A stretch of 49,154 nucleotides of DNA from positions 1 through 49,154 of the forward strand of contig CAJFOZ010000050.1 in assembly GCA_904397895.1 (NCBI GenBank). The letters are read 5' to 3'. The stretch comes from an uncultured Clostridia bacterium (lineage in GTDB: Bacteria > Bacillota > Clostridia > Oscillospirales > Acutalibacteraceae). A program made the position numbers and the translations under genes. Each line of letters begins with the position of its first letter. The first letter of the stretch is position 1. The notes beneath the pieces were generated by a model. It ran no database searches, was not told the origin of the DNA, and worked only from the letters and a program-made list of their open reading frames with translations. Of the stretch, positions 1 through 8,533 are shown piece after piece.

Positions 1-131
1 CGGGTGATGAGCACCATACCGGCGCTGGAGGAAAATCCAGTGAAATAAAAGCGGTTGACAGGCGAAAGGATCAATGCGCCGTCCACTTCAGGCGGCAAAC
101 AATCCAGCAAAGCCTTGACACGATGTTTCAC
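1..131 (-). CDS. Xaa-Pro aminopeptidase (M24 family), N-terminal fragment
   Basis: This is the first ~43 codons of a gene that runs off the left edge of the window. The visible protein begins MKHRVKALLDCLPPEVDGAL and continues with NRFYFTGFSSSAGMVLIT, the pattern of the creatinase-like N-terminal domain of M24 metallopeptidases (aminopeptidase P family), which removes N-terminal residues preceding proline. The catalytic pita-bread domain lies outside the window. Start choice: an ATG at 140 abuts the AAGGAG ribosome-binding site with no spacer, whereas the GTG at 131 is 8 bases downstream of it, so GTG is preferred. It follows aroQ by about 30 bases, an arrangement (aroQ then pepP-type, then often efp) common in Firmicutes. 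The family assignment rests on a short segment only. Confidence 0.72.
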   Translation of the reverse strand, partial: MKHRVKALLDCLPPEVDGALILSPVNRFYFTGFSSSAGMVLIT

Positions 132-162
132 AAAAGCCATCTCCTTTTTGCAGCACAAACCA

Positions 163-594
163 TTACAGCATCATTTTCAAAGCATCCAGGGCCAGCAGAT
201 AGCTATTTTTTCCGAATCCAACAATGGATCCAGCACATACCGGTGCGATCACCGACGTATGGCGGAATTCCTCCCGGGCGTGGACGTTGGAACAGTGCAC
301 CTCTACCACTGGGATATGGATAGCAGCGATGGCATCCCGCACAGCATAGCTGTAATGGGTCAGGGCACCGGCGTTTAGAATAATACCATCGTATTCCTTG
401 CGCGCCTCATGGATCTGGTCGATGACGGCCCCCTCCCAGTTGGACTGGAAAAAGGAGCACTCAAAGCCCAGCTCTTTTCCTTTTTGCTCAATCTGGGCAT
501 TGATATCATCAAGGCTTTCATGGCCGTAAACACCCGGCTCCCTTTCCCCCATGAGGTTGAGGTTGGGGCCGTTGAGAATCAATAGTTTTTTCAT
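163..594 (-). CDS. aroQ: 3-dehydroquinate dehydratase, type II
   Basis: Type II dehydroquinase catalyses reversible trans-dehydration of 3-dehydroquinate to 3-dehydroshikimate in the shikimate pathway, in the cytoplasm as a dodecamer. The 143-residue length is normal for the family. Visible signatures are NGPNLNL at 8-14, the catalytic loop with Arg18 and Tyr23, NAGALTHYS at 74-82, the EVH-x-SN substrate-binding motif at 98-103 with His100, and REEFR near 107-111. The Cys in EVHCSN replaces a more usual Leu or Ile and is not expected to matter. The start codon overlaps the stop of the upstream endonuclease IV-like gene by 4 bases, so the two are translationally coupled. No other shikimate gene is nearby. 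Confidence 0.96.
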   Translation of the reverse strand: MKKLLILNGPNLNLMGEREPGVYGHESLDDINAQIEQKGKELGFECSFFQSNWEGAVIDQIHEARKEYDGIILNAGALTHYSYAVRDAIAAIHIPVVEVHCSNVHAREEFRHTSVIAPVCAGSIVGFGKNSYLLALDALKMML

Positions 595-1487
595 TCTTTT
601 GTCATCTCCTGTAATGCTGCGAATTCCGGATCCCCGCCTTGTTTTGCATAGTATTGCCGCATGGCCAGGGCATCCCCGGTCTGGGTCCCGGCGGATTCAC
701 AGATAAAGGTGGGGGCGGCCCCCTTTTGCAAAACGGCGTCCAACAGCAGTTCATAGTCGGGGCCGTACTGCATATCCTCAAAGGTCAGGTGGCGCACCTC
801 TCCTCCTTTGGAATACTCGATCTTGGAAAAATGCACGTGGATGCGGCGCATCCGGTCGGTTCCCAAAGCGTTCTCAATCTGGTCAAAGACGGCCAGGAAA
901 TCCTCCTTTGTCTTTAGGCTCCCTAAGGTTCTTGCGTTGAGATGACCAAAGTCTACACAAGGCAGCATCCGGTCATCCAGCCGGCAGAAGGTCAAAACCT
1001 CCTCCAAGTTGCCCAACTGGTTGATTTTTCCCATGGTCTCCGGACAAACAATGATATCGCCCAATCCCTCTTCGTCCAAGGCACGGATAGCTTTTTTGAG
1101 CGTCTCACAGGCCAGTTCGGTAGCCTGTTCCCGGGTGAACTTTCCAAGCCCTCCGGGATGTACTACAATACGTGTGGCACCCATCCACTTGGCCGCTCTG
1201 GCCGACTGCAAAATATAATTGACGGAATTATCCCGTTTTGCTTCGTCCGGCGACGCCAAAGAAATATAATAAGGCGCGTGAATAGAGAGACTAATCCCAT
1301 ACTCCTGGGCCTTTTTGCCAAGATTGGTAGCGGTCTCTTCCTTCACATTGACGCCTCGTCCGCATTGATATTCGTAGGCGTTCAGGCCCTTTTGCTGCAA
1401 AAAGACCGGTGCATCCAGCGTACGTTTATATCCGGCTTCGTAGAACTCCTCCGAATTCCCGGCCGGTCCAAATCGTGCGATCATCAT
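591..1487 (-). CDS. Endonuclease IV-like TIM-barrel protein
   Basis: The 298-residue protein resembles endonuclease IV (Nfo), a metal-dependent AP endonuclease of base-excision repair. Likely metal ligands are visible in order: His70, His110, Glu150 (CPETMGK), Asp179 and His182 (VDFGH), His217 (HVHFSK), His233 and Glu264 (CES). In classical Nfo an Asp-Arg-His triplet supplies two ligands; here the equivalent is Val-Arg-His, so the third metal site may be altered. AP endonuclease activity is therefore plausible but not proven; a sugar isomerase-like role in the same superfamily is the alternative. A strong AGGAGG precedes the ATG. It overlaps aroQ by 4 bases and follows yqeG by 40. Confidence 0.82.
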   Translation of the reverse strand: MMIARFGPAGNSEEFYEAGYKRTLDAPVFLQQKGLNAYEYQCGRGVNVKEETATNLGKKAQEYGISLSIHAPYYISLASPDEAKRDNSVNYILQSARAAKWMGATRIVVHPGGLGKFTREQATELACETLKKAIRALDEEGLGDIIVCPETMGKINQLGNLEEVLTFCRLDDRMLPCVDFGHLNARTLGSLKTKEDFLAVFDQIENALGTDRMRRIHVHFSKIEYSKGGEVRHLTFEDMQYGPDYELLLDAVLQKGAAPTFICESAGTQTGDALAMRQYYAKQGGDPEFAALQEMTKE

Positions 1488-1527
1488 GCGTCACCTCCTA
1501 AAATAAGCCTTTGTTTCAGGGCGGCTT

Positions 1528-2034
1528 TTATACATCCCCTTCATGCATTCGCCGGTAACGGCGGATTACTCCTCGTTCCAGCCTCCTGCGTACACGAAAG
1601 CTCCACGTTTCATATTTGTCCACCGGTTCCACTAGGATGGCTTTTGCCCCGGCCCAGTGGGCTCCCATAACGTCGGTATACACCTGGTCCCCCACCACTG
1701 CAACGGCGTCAGGCGGAAGCTTCAACAGCTGGGTTCCTCTCCTCACGCCGGAGGGCAATGGTTTCATGGCCTTGGCAACAAAGGGAAGTCCAATCCGTTT
1801 CGCAAAAGGCATAACCCGCTGGGAATCGTTATTGGAAATAATAGCCATAGGAACACCGGCGTCACGCATAAAGGCAATCCAATCCTCTACCCCGTCCAAC
1901 GGCTCTGGTTTTCCGTGGGAGGCAAGGGTATTGTCCACGTCTAGAAGAAGTCCTTTCACTTCCAAAAAACGAAGGTCTTCTAATGTAATTTGAACGATGC
2001 GTTTTTTCATTAAGTCCGGCATTCGAATGGACAT
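1528..2034 (-). CDS. yqeG: YqeG family HAD IIIA-type phosphatase
   Basis: This 168-residue protein belongs to the YqeG/PGP-MT subfamily of haloacid dehalogenase phosphatases. The four HAD motifs are visible: DVDNTL (nucleophile Asp32, acid/base Asp34), the motif II serine in ISNND near 66-70, motif III lysine in KAMKP near 88-92 and motif IV GDQVYTD at 115-121. Mitochondrial relatives dephosphorylate phosphatidylglycerophosphate; the bacterial substrate is not established, so only phosphatase activity is inferred. GGGAGG lies 8 bases before the ATG. The C-terminus is rich in Arg. In many Firmicutes yqeG neighbours aroE/aroQ or yqeH genes, consistent with aroQ nearby. Confidence 0.92.
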   Translation of the reverse strand: MSIRMPDLMKKRIVQITLEDLRFLEVKGLLLDVDNTLASHGKPEPLDGVEDWIAFMRDAGVPMAIISNNDSQRVMPFAKRIGLPFVAKAMKPLPSGVRRGTQLLKLPPDAVAVVGDQVYTDVMGAHWAGAKAILVEPVDKYETWSFRVRRRLERGVIRRYRRMHEGDV

Positions 2035-2100
2035 TTTCTTTTCCTCCCTTCACCGTCTTTCAAACCAATTAGTCTAGGCTATCTTTTAAAATAAGTACAC

Positions 2101-2133
2101 AAAAAAGAGGGCATGAAATTCATGCCCTCTTTT
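2101..2133 (-). terminator. Intrinsic terminator of rpsU
   Basis: A perfect palindrome GAGGGCATGAA/TTCATGCCCTC (2107-2129) is followed on the minus strand by six T residues (the A run at 2101-2106). It lies about 20 bases past the rpsU stop. Confidence 0.93.
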
Positions 2134-2154
2134 AGCGACTTTTCAAAGCGCCCC

Positions 2155-2331
2155 TTAGCGGAACTTACGCTTACGGGCAGCTTCCGATTTTTTCTTCCGC
2201 CTTACGGAGGGTTTTTCATAAGCCTCCCGTCTGCGAACCTCGGCAATTACGCTGTCTCTGGCACACTGCCTCTTAAATCTTTTCAAAGCATTTTCCAAAG
2301 ACTCATTTTCTTTCACGCGTACTTCTGGCAT
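2155..2331 (-). CDS. rpsU: 30S ribosomal protein S21
   Basis: A 58-codon gene encodes S21, a small basic protein of the 30S subunit. The translation starts [20 protein letters not shown] and continues with [10 protein letters not shown] and a lysine/arginine-rich tail ending KRKFR, as expected for S21 of Firmicutes. A GGAGGGAAG ribosome-binding site precedes the ATG. The gene stands alone between its own consensus promoter (2388-2417) and terminator (2101-2133), so it is probably monocistronic. It is shorter than many ORF-calling cut-offs. Confidence 0.96.
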   Translation of the reverse strand: MPEVRVKENESLENALKRFKRQCARDSVIAEVRRREAYEKPSVRRKKKSEAARKRKFR

Positions 2332-2387
2332 CTCGTCTTCCCTCCCCTCCAGCTTATCAGCAGGGGTTTACCTCTGTAGTAGTTAAG

Positions 2388-2417
2388 ATTATATAACAGA
2401 ATAGACCAATTTGTCAA
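2388..2417 (-). promoter_or_regulatory. SigA promoter of rpsU
   Basis: Minus-strand TTGACA (2412-2417) and TATAAT (2388-2393), both perfect consensus, are separated by 18 bases. Transcription would start near 2381, about 50 bases before the rpsU ATG. Confidence 0.85.
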
Positions 2418-2500
2418 GTAAAAAGTTCATGATGGCTGTTCAAATTTATCAGAAAATGGGAAGGAACCGCCTACAAGCGGCCTATCACCGTTGTTTTTCC

Positions 2501-4906
2501 TTATCCTTTTACCACCAAATTCACCAATTTTTTGGGGACATAGATCTCTTTTACGATGGTTTTCCCCTCTATTTGGCTTGCGATTTTACCATCTTGTTTG
2601 GCAGCGGCGATAGCGTCTTCCTTGCTGATATCGGCGGGGATGACCAGTCGGCCACGCACCTTGCCGTTGATCTGCAATACAATCTCCACTGTGTCGTCCA
2701 CGCACTTGCTTTCATCGTAGGTGGGCCAAGTCTGGCCGGTCACCATACCGCCGTATCCCAGCACCTGCCACAACTCTTCTGTAATATGAGGGGCAAAGGG
2801 ATTCAGGAGCAATAAGAGGGTACGGAACTCCTCCTTGGTGATGGAACCGGTGTCACTGATATCATTGAGCAGAGCCATCATGGCGGCGATGGCGGTGTTC
2901 ATCTTCAGATTCTCGATGTCGATGGTTACCTTTTTAATGGTCTTGTGGAAATTGCGTTCCAGTTCAGGACGGATGCCGCCCTCGATGACGCATTCCTGCA
3001 AGTCCCAGATGCGGTCCAGGAACCGCTTACAGCCCTTGATGGACTTGGAACTCCAGGGAGCCGATTTCTCAAAGTCGCCGATGAACATCTCATAAAGGCG
3101 CATGGTATCGGCGCCATACTGATTGACAATCTCGTCGGGATTGACTACGTTGCCGCGGGATTTGGACATCTTCTCCCCGTTTTCGCCCAGGATCATGCCG
3201 TGGCTGGTGCGCTTGGCATAGGGCTCGGGAGTGGACACCACGCCGATGTCATAAAGGAATTTATGCCAGAAGCGGGAATAGAGCAAGTGCAGTGTGGTAT
3301 GCTCCATACCTCCGTTGTACCAATCCACCGGCAGCCAGTAGTCTAAAGCCTCTTTGGACGCCAAGGCATCGTTGTTGTGGGGATCACAGTAACGCATAAA
3401 GTACCAGCTAGAACCAGCCCACTGGGGCATGGTATCGGTCTCGCGATGGGCGGGGCCTCCGCACTTGGGGCAGGTGGTATTAACCCAATCGGTCAAGGCC
3501 GCCAAGGGGGATTCGCCGTTTTGGGTGGGTTCATAGGATTCCACCTCCGGCAGCTTCAAGGGAAGCTGATCCTCCGGCAACGCCACATAACCGCATTTAT
3601 CACAATGTACAATCGGGATGGGTTCGCCCCAGTAACGCTGGCGGGCAAACACCCAGTCCCGCAACTTGAAGTTAACCTTGGTATGGCCTTTTTTCTCCTG
3701 CTCCAGCCACTCGATAATCTTTACCTTGGCATCTTCCACCGAGAGGCCGTCAAGCATCCCGGAATTGACCATGACGCCGGTGGCGCAGTCGGTAAAGGCT
3801 TCCTTCTCCACGTCTCCGCCCTTGACCACTTCGATAATGGGCAGGTTGAACTTCTTGGCAAATTCCCAGTCGCGAGTATCATGGGCTGGGACGGCCATAA
3901 TAGCGCCGGTGCCGTAGGAGATCAGGACATAGTCGGAGATAAAGATGGGGATCTGACGGCCGTTGACCGGGTTAATAGCCTCCACGCCGTCAAGACGGAC
4001 GCCGGTCTTATCCTTGACAAGCTCAGTACGCTCAAAGTCAGACTTGGAAGCGGCTTCGGCCTGGTATGTATGGATCTCGTCCATATTTTTAAGCTTGTCC
4101 GCCCACTGTTCCAGGATGGGATGCTCAGGAGAAATAACCATATAAGTGGCGCCAAACAGGGTATCCGGACGGGTGGTGTAAACCGTCAAAGTATCGCCGG
4201 TGGTGGTTTCAAAATTGACCTCCGCGCCGGTGGAACGGCCGATCCAGTTTCTCTGCTGGGTCTTAACCCGTTCAATATAATCCACCCCGTCCAAATCGTC
4301 GATGAGACGCTGGGCGTACTTGGTGATGCCCAACATCCACTGGGACTTTGTCTTGCGCACCACTTCACCGCCGCACCGTTCGCACACGCCGTTGACCACT
4401 TCTTCGTTGGCTAGGACGCATTTGCAGGAGTTACACCAGTTGACGGCCATCTCCTTTTTATAGGCCAAACCCTTCTCAAACAGCTTGAGGAAAATCCACT
4501 GGGTCCATTTATAGTAATTGGGATCGGTGGTGTTGATCTCCCGGCTCCAGTCAAAGGAAAGGCCCAAAGACACCAATTGCTGCTTAAAGCGGGCGATGTT
4601 CTTTTTGGTGACTTCGGCCGGATGGACGTGATTCTTAATGGCGAAATTCTCTGTCGGGAGGCCGAAAGCATCCCATCCCATGGGATACAGGACGTTATAC
4701 CCTTGCAGCCTCTTTTTACGAGCGATAATGTCCAGGGCGGTGTAGGATCTCGGATGGCCTACATGCAGACCCTGTCCCGACGGATATGGAAATTCCACCA
4801 ACGCATAGAATTTCGGGCGGGTGGTATCGTTGGTAGCGTGGAAAACGCCCTCTTTTTCCCAGATTTCTTGCCACTTCTTCTCCACTGTGGAAAAGTCATA
4901 CTTCAT
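2501..4906 (-). CDS. leuS: Leucyl-tRNA synthetase
   Basis: LeuRS attaches leucine to tRNA-Leu in the cytoplasm and edits mischarged tRNA. The 801-residue length fits bacterial LeuRS. Visible features are the class I HIGH-type motif HVGH near residue 48, a zinc-ribbon with CxxC pairs (NWCNSCKC and CERCGG), the CP1 editing domain with [12 protein letters not shown], the [14 protein letters not shown] segment and the KMSKS loop EKMSKSRGN near 578. The frame is open upstream of 4906, but the ATG at 4906 begins [13 protein letters not shown], the normal LeuRS N-terminus, and has GAGGGGG about 10 bases ahead. This start overlaps the end of rsfS by 11 bases, suggesting translational coupling. Confidence 0.98.
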   Translation of the reverse strand: MKYDFSTVEKKWQEIWEKEGVFHATNDTTRPKFYALVEFPYPSGQGLHVGHPRSYTALDIIARKKRLQGYNVLYPMGWDAFGLPTENFAIKNHVHPAEVTKKNIARFKQQLVSLGLSFDWSREINTTDPNYYKWTQWIFLKLFEKGLAYKKEMAVNWCNSCKCVLANEEVVNGVCERCGGEVVRKTKSQWMLGITKYAQRLIDDLDGVDYIERVKTQQRNWIGRSTGAEVNFETTTGDTLTVYTTRPDTLFGATYMVISPEHPILEQWADKLKNMDEIHTYQAEAASKSDFERTELVKDKTGVRLDGVEAINPVNGRQIPIFISDYVLISYGTGAIMAVPAHDTRDWEFAKKFNLPIIEVVKGGDVEKEAFTDCATGVMVNSGMLDGLSVEDAKVKIIEWLEQEKKGHTKVNFKLRDWVFARQRYWGEPIPIVHCDKCGYVALPEDQLPLKLPEVESYEPTQNGESPLAALTDWVNTTCPKCGGPAHRETDTMPQWAGSSWYFMRYCDPHNNDALASKEALDYWLPVDWYNGGMEHTTLHLLYSRFWHKFLYDIGVVSTPEPYAKRTSHGMILGENGEKMSKSRGNVVNPDEIVNQYGADTMRLYEMFIGDFEKSAPWSSKSIKGCKRFLDRIWDLQECVIEGGIRPELERNFHKTIKKVTIDIENLKMNTAIAAMMALLNDISDTGSITKEEFRTLLLLLNPFAPHITEELWQVLGYGGMVTGQTWPTYDESKCVDDTVEIVLQINGKVRGRLVIPADISKEDAIAAAKQDGKIASQIEGKTIVKEIYVPKKLVNLVVKG

Positions 4907-5279
4907 TGGAATGGTCCCCCTCGTTTGATAAAAGCTCCTCAAGCTCCACTTTCGTCCCATCGGCCCAAAGGCGCTCAAGGTCATAAAACTCCCTGGTGTC
5001 CTTGGTGAACACATGCACTACCACGTTGCCGTAATCTACTAAGATCCAGGAAGAGGAATTGTATCCTTCGGTGCGCAACGGCATCAGGTCAAATTTTTCC
5101 TTCATCTGGAACTCCACCTCGTCGGCCAACGCCTTGACCTGGGTGGTGGACCCGCCGCTGGCAATTACAAAATAATCGGCGATAATGGTGAGATTCTGGA
5201 TGCCGATGACCTGAAGGTCAATGGCCTTTTTGCTATCCAGAATTTTTACCATCTCTTTGGTCATTTCAAGCGAAGTCAT
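4896..5279 (-). CDS. rsfS: Ribosomal silencing factor RsfS
   Basis: The 127-residue protein is RsfS (YbeB/Iojap family), which binds L14 of the 50S subunit and blocks subunit joining when nutrients are scarce. The diagnostic central segment [12 protein letters not shown]-like ([13 protein letters not shown]) followed by the [21 protein letters not shown] region is clear. Its 3' end overlaps leuS by 11 bases. In most Firmicutes this cluster is yhbY-nadD-yqeK-(lytR-type LCP gene)-rsfS-leuS; the LCP gene is absent here, leaving a 95-base gap to yqeK. The ribosome-binding site (AGCGGTG) is weak. Confidence 0.96.
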   Translation of the reverse strand: MTSLEMTKEMVKILDSKKAIDLQVIGIQNLTIIADYFVIASGGSTTQVKALADEVEFQMKEKFDLMPLRTEGYNSSSWILVDYGNVVVHVFTKDTREFYDLERLWADGTKVELEELLSNEGDHSNEV

Positions 5280-5374
5280 TTGTTTACATCACCGCTTTCT
5301 TTTTCATCATACATCTTTATTGAGAATAGGGACAAGCCGTTTCTAACATTCAGCTTGCCCTTTGGGATTCTTTT

Positions 5375-5968
5375 TTAAACGGCGCTGTCCCGCTGCTGCC
5401 TCAGCTTTTCACATACAAGCTCGTTGTAGGCAAAAATAGTATTGGGATGGATAGTCCTCTCCAAAGAGCTGAGCTCCTGGATGGTAAACCGCAGCCCTTC
5501 CCGCATAGCGTCCTCCAGGCTCACTTTGGCAAGCTCGCGCATATGTTCCACGCCGTCGTACTGCCTGTCGCAGGAGGTATAGTCGGCCACATACAGCACC
5601 TTTTCCAGCCTGGACATACCGTCCCGTCCAGTGGTATGGTACAAGATAGCGTCCAGGATTTCCGGGTCCTGGATACCCAATTTGAGACGGACATAGCCCG
5701 CTCCGGCAATGGCGTGCCACAGCTTCTGGGACAAGCGTTCTACAGGCGATAAAATTATACCAGAATCCTCAATGGTTTGCAACTGCACCTCCGGCGGCTG
5801 ATCCTTCATGATGTCGTGTAAGAGGCCGGCTGTATAGGCCTTTTCCGCATCAGCCCCATAACGTTCCGCCAGCTTTCTGGCCTCGTCGGCCACGCCCAAT
5901 GAGTGACGGTAACGGTACTCGCTCAGCATGGTTTTCAGCAGTTTTTTATACTCCTCATACCGGTTCAT
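5375..5968 (-). CDS. yqeK: HD-domain Ap4A hydrolase YqeK
   Basis: YqeK is an HD-superfamily metal-dependent hydrolase; characterised relatives cleave diadenosine tetraphosphate symmetrically to two ADP. The 197-residue product from the ATG at 5968 shows His22, the HD pair His51-Asp52 (LLHDIMKD), His85, His111 (YHTTG) and Asp129 (ADYT), the expected metal ligands. The open frame extends to 6136 over nadD coding sequence, but the MNRYEEYKK start with AGGGGG 8 bases upstream is much more likely. It lies 19 bases after nadD, the usual Firmicutes order. Confidence 0.94.
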   Translation of the reverse strand: MNRYEEYKKLLKTMLSEYRYRHSLGVADEARKLAERYGADAEKAYTAGLLHDIMKDQPPEVQLQTIEDSGIILSPVERLSQKLWHAIAGAGYVRLKLGIQDPEILDAILYHTTGRDGMSRLEKVLYVADYTSCDRQYDGVEHMRELAKVSLEDAMREGLRFTIQELSSLERTIHPNTIFAYNELVCEKLRQQRDSAV

Positions 5969-5987
5969 GATTTGGTCCCCCTTTGTT

Positions 5988-6590
5988 TTATCGATAAAGC
6001 CCATGGCTTTCCATATACAATGCAACCTCATCCGGCACAAGTCCACGCACGCTCTTCCCTGCCCGTATCTGTTCACGCACCTGGGTAGAGGATACCGGCG
6101 GCAAGGGGAAGGAGGCGATGTGACAACGCGCTCCATATCGTTCTCTTAGCAGCCTAGCGTATTGGCAGAGTTCCTCTTTCTGCTGCAATCCCCGCGGGAC
6201 GGCACACAATACCGCTTTTTTTGCAATATCCTCAAACCGGACCCAGTGCTCCAGAGTGAGGAACATATCGGCGCCGGTTAGAAAATAAAGAGTATCGCCC
6301 GGATACTGGGACTCCAATTCGGTCAGTGTATCCACCGTGTAGCTGGCGCCTCCCCTCCTGATCTCCATGTCGGACACCTGAAGGATCTCATGTCCTTTGG
6401 CGGCCAGACGGCACATCTCCAATCGATCGGCACCCGACGCCAAATCCGGAGACAATTTATGTGGCGGTACCGCCGTGGGGATCAAGAGTACGTGACCCAA
6501 GGAAAGTTCCTGTGCAAACCCCAGCGCCAATTCAATATGGCCGTTGTGGATAGGGTTAAATGTCCCGCCAAAAGCCGCTATTTTACCCAT
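5988..6590 (-). CDS. nadD: Nicotinate-nucleotide adenylyltransferase
   Basis: NadD transfers AMP from ATP to nicotinate mononucleotide, making deamido-NAD in NAD biosynthesis. The 200-residue protein has the nucleotidyltransferase signature GGTFNPIHNGH at 8-18, TGADMF in the middle and the C-terminal SSTQVR motif (an ISSTxIR variant). It begins 12 bases after yhbY and is followed by yqeK in the standard gene order. Confidence 0.97.
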   Translation of the reverse strand: MGKIAAFGGTFNPIHNGHIELALGFAQELSLGHVLLIPTAVPPHKLSPDLASGADRLEMCRLAAKGHEILQVSDMEIRRGGASYTVDTLTELESQYPGDTLYFLTGADMFLTLEHWVRFEDIAKKAVLCAVPRGLQQKEELCQYARLLRERYGARCHIASFPLPPVSSTQVREQIRAGKSVRGLVPDEVALYMESHGLYR

Positions 6591-6602
6591 GGATGCCCTC
6601 TC

Positions 6603-6896
6603 TTATTTGACCAGCTGGATGGCCGGCTTTTCCGGATTGGGACGGTAGAGTACAAAGCGCTGGCCGATGACCTGCACCACGTCGGCATGGGTGGCTTCGG
6701 CAATCTGATCGGCCGCTTCCCGGGAGGATTCCGGCGATGTCTCCAGCACCCGCATTTTGATGAGCTCCCGCGCTAAAAGGGCATCGTCCACTTGCTTGAT
6801 AAGGGCGGGACCGATCCCTCCCTTTCCCACTTGAAAAATCGTCTCCATCCGATTGGCCATCCCGCGCAATTGGGCGCGCTGTTTACTTGTCAGCAT
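6603..6896 (-). CDS. yhbY: Ribosome assembly RNA-binding protein YhbY
   Basis: A 97-residue CRM-domain protein. CRM proteins bind rRNA precursors during large-subunit assembly. The protein shows the start MLTSKQRAQLRGMANRMETI, the RNA-contacting GKGGIG loop (GxxG type) near 25-30 and an ELIKMRVLE segment, as in YhbY. AGGAG lies 7 bases before the ATG. It is placed between rdgB and nadD. Confidence 0.95.
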   Translation of the reverse strand: MLTSKQRAQLRGMANRMETIFQVGKGGIGPALIKQVDDALLARELIKMRVLETSPESSREAADQIAEATHADVVQVIGQRFVLYRPNPEKPAIQLVK

Positions 6897-6962
6897 GGTA
6901 CATCTCCTTTGATTTTTCTCGATACAAAACTATCATACAGTCGGATATTTTGTCTATCGACT

Positions 6963-7568
6963 TTATTTCTTGTCGTTAAAATATTTAGAAAGCCGCTGCT
7001 TCAAAAGCTTCATCGCCTCGCCGCGATGGCTGACAGCGTCCTTTTGCCCATCGGTCAGCTGGGCGAAACTGCGGCCATCTGGTAGCAGGAAAACAGGGTC
7101 GTATCCAAACCCGCCTTCGCCCTTGGGCTCATAGGCGATGCTTCCTTCACAGGTGCCGGTGACGATAATCTCGGTATCTTTGTCCAGCACACAGCTGATG
7201 GAACACACAAAACGAGCCGTCCGTTTATCCTCTGGCACGCCCTTCATATTGTCGAGCAGCTTGTGGATGCGGTCTAAATCGGTGGCGTCCGGACCGGCAT
7301 AACGGGCTGAGTAGATGCCTGGAGCCCCGTCCAATGCGTCCACCGCTAGGCCAGAATCGTCGCCGATGGAGGGCTTTCCACTGCGTTCAAAGGCCGCCCG
7401 GGCTTTGATGCTGGCGTTTTCCTCAAAGGTGGAACCTGTCTCCTCCACGTCGGAGAAATCCACCCCGGCCATGGAGAGGGTCACCGGCTCAATGCCGATG
7501 GGACGAAGCAAACGATCCATCTCTTCCAATTTATCCATATTCTGAGTGGCTACCACAAACCGCATCAT
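6963..7568 (-). CDS. rdgB: XTP/dITP diphosphatase
   Basis: This Ham1/RdgB-family enzyme hydrolyses XTP, ITP and dITP to monophosphates and keeps deaminated purines out of nucleic acids. The 201 residues show the N-terminal ATQNMDKL phosphate-binding segment, the central DDSGLAVDALDGAPGIYSAR signature with the catalytic acidic residues, GEGGFGYDPVF and the C-terminal SHRGEAM motif. The start overlaps the ftsY stop as ATGA, implying coupling. An ATG one codon later (7565) would also be possible. Confidence 0.97.
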   Translation of the reverse strand: MMRFVVATQNMDKLEEMDRLLRPIGIEPVTLSMAGVDFSDVEETGSTFEENASIKARAAFERSGKPSIGDDSGLAVDALDGAPGIYSARYAGPDATDLDRIHKLLDNMKGVPEDKRTARFVCSISCVLDKDTEIIVTGTCEGSIAYEPKGEGGFGYDPVFLLPDGRSFAQLTDGQKDAVSHRGEAMKLLKQRLSKYFNDKK

Positions 7569-8485
7569 TGCTCTTCCTCCTCGTTAAACAGGGCGTCGGC
7601 AAAGGCTTTGGCATCAAAGGGTTGAAGATCGTCGATCTGTTCCCCTACTCCGATCATCTTGACCGGTACCTTCAGGTCTTCCCGGATGGCGATGACCACG
7701 CCGCCCTTGGCGGTACCATCCAATTTGGTCAGCACGATGCCGGTGATACCGGCGGTATTTTTGAATTCTCTGGCCTGATTGACGGCATTCTGACCGGTGG
7801 TGGCGTCCAGCACCAGCAGGACCTCCTGGTCACAGTCAGGCGCTTCCCGTTGGATGACACGGCTGATTTTGCCCAGTTCATCCATCAGGTTTTTCTTGTT
7901 GTGCAGACGGCCGGCGGTATCGCAGATCACCACGTCGGCATGACGGGCTTTGGCCGCCGTCAATGCGTCAAACACCACTGCCGCCGGGTCGGAACCCTCG
8001 GCGTGACGCACCATATCCACCTGAGCCCGGTCGGCCCAAATCTGCAATTGGTCGATGGCTGCGGCACGGAAGGTATCGGCGGCGGCCAAGATGACCTTTT
8101 TGCCGTCGTCCTTAAGCCGGGCCGCCAATTTGCCGATGGTTGTGGTTTTTCCTACGCCGTTGACACCGATGACCAGAATCACCGACGGGCTGGTGGAGAT
8201 CCGGAGATCCTCCCCACCTTCCATCATCTCGGTGATGATTTCCTTAATGAGTCCACGCACCTGTTGGGGATCGGTGATACCCTGTTCTTTCACTCTGGCG
8301 CGAAGCTGCTCGCAGATGCGTTCCGCAGTGGGAAGCCCTACATCGGCCATGACCAATGCTTCTTCCAAGTCTTCAAACAATTCCTCATCAATTTTCGTAA
8401 AGGAATTGAGCACCATATTGACCTTACTGGCTACGGAATCCCTTGTTTTTTTTAGTCCTTCTTTGATTTTTGAAAACAGTCCCAT
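7565..8485 (-). CDS. ftsY: Signal recognition particle receptor FtsY
   Basis: FtsY is the membrane-associated GTPase that docks SRP-ribosome complexes at the translocon. The 306-residue protein lacks the long acidic A domain found in E. coli and begins directly with the amphipathic N-terminal region and the four-helix N domain. The G domain has the P-loop GVNGVGKTT at 107-115, AAADTFRAAA, DTAGRLHNK and TKLDGTAKGG, followed by GVGEQIDDLQPFD. It sits 48 bases after smc, the conserved rnc-smc-ftsY order, and overlaps rdgB by 4 bases. Confidence 0.98.
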   Translation of the reverse strand: MGLFSKIKEGLKKTRDSVASKVNMVLNSFTKIDEELFEDLEEALVMADVGLPTAERICEQLRARVKEQGITDPQQVRGLIKEIITEMMEGGEDLRISTSPSVILVIGVNGVGKTTTIGKLAARLKDDGKKVILAAADTFRAAAIDQLQIWADRAQVDMVRHAEGSDPAAVVFDALTAAKARHADVVICDTAGRLHNKKNLMDELGKISRVIQREAPDCDQEVLLVLDATTGQNAVNQAREFKNTAGITGIVLTKLDGTAKGGVVIAIREDLKVPVKMIGVGEQIDDLQPFDAKAFADALFNEEEEQ

Positions 8486-8533
8486 CCTTCGGGCACTTCC
8501 TTCCTCTTTTATAATTCTATATGAGGCGCTTCT

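Noticed and set aside
942-1670. 242-codon plus-strand frame across the endonuclease IV-like gene and yqeG
   Set aside because: It crosses two well-supported minus-strand genes and has no promoter, ribosome-binding site or family resemblance.
3377-4414. 345-codon plus-strand frame inside leuS
   Set aside because: It is antisense to the highly conserved leuS coding sequence, and the translation has no recognisable domain.
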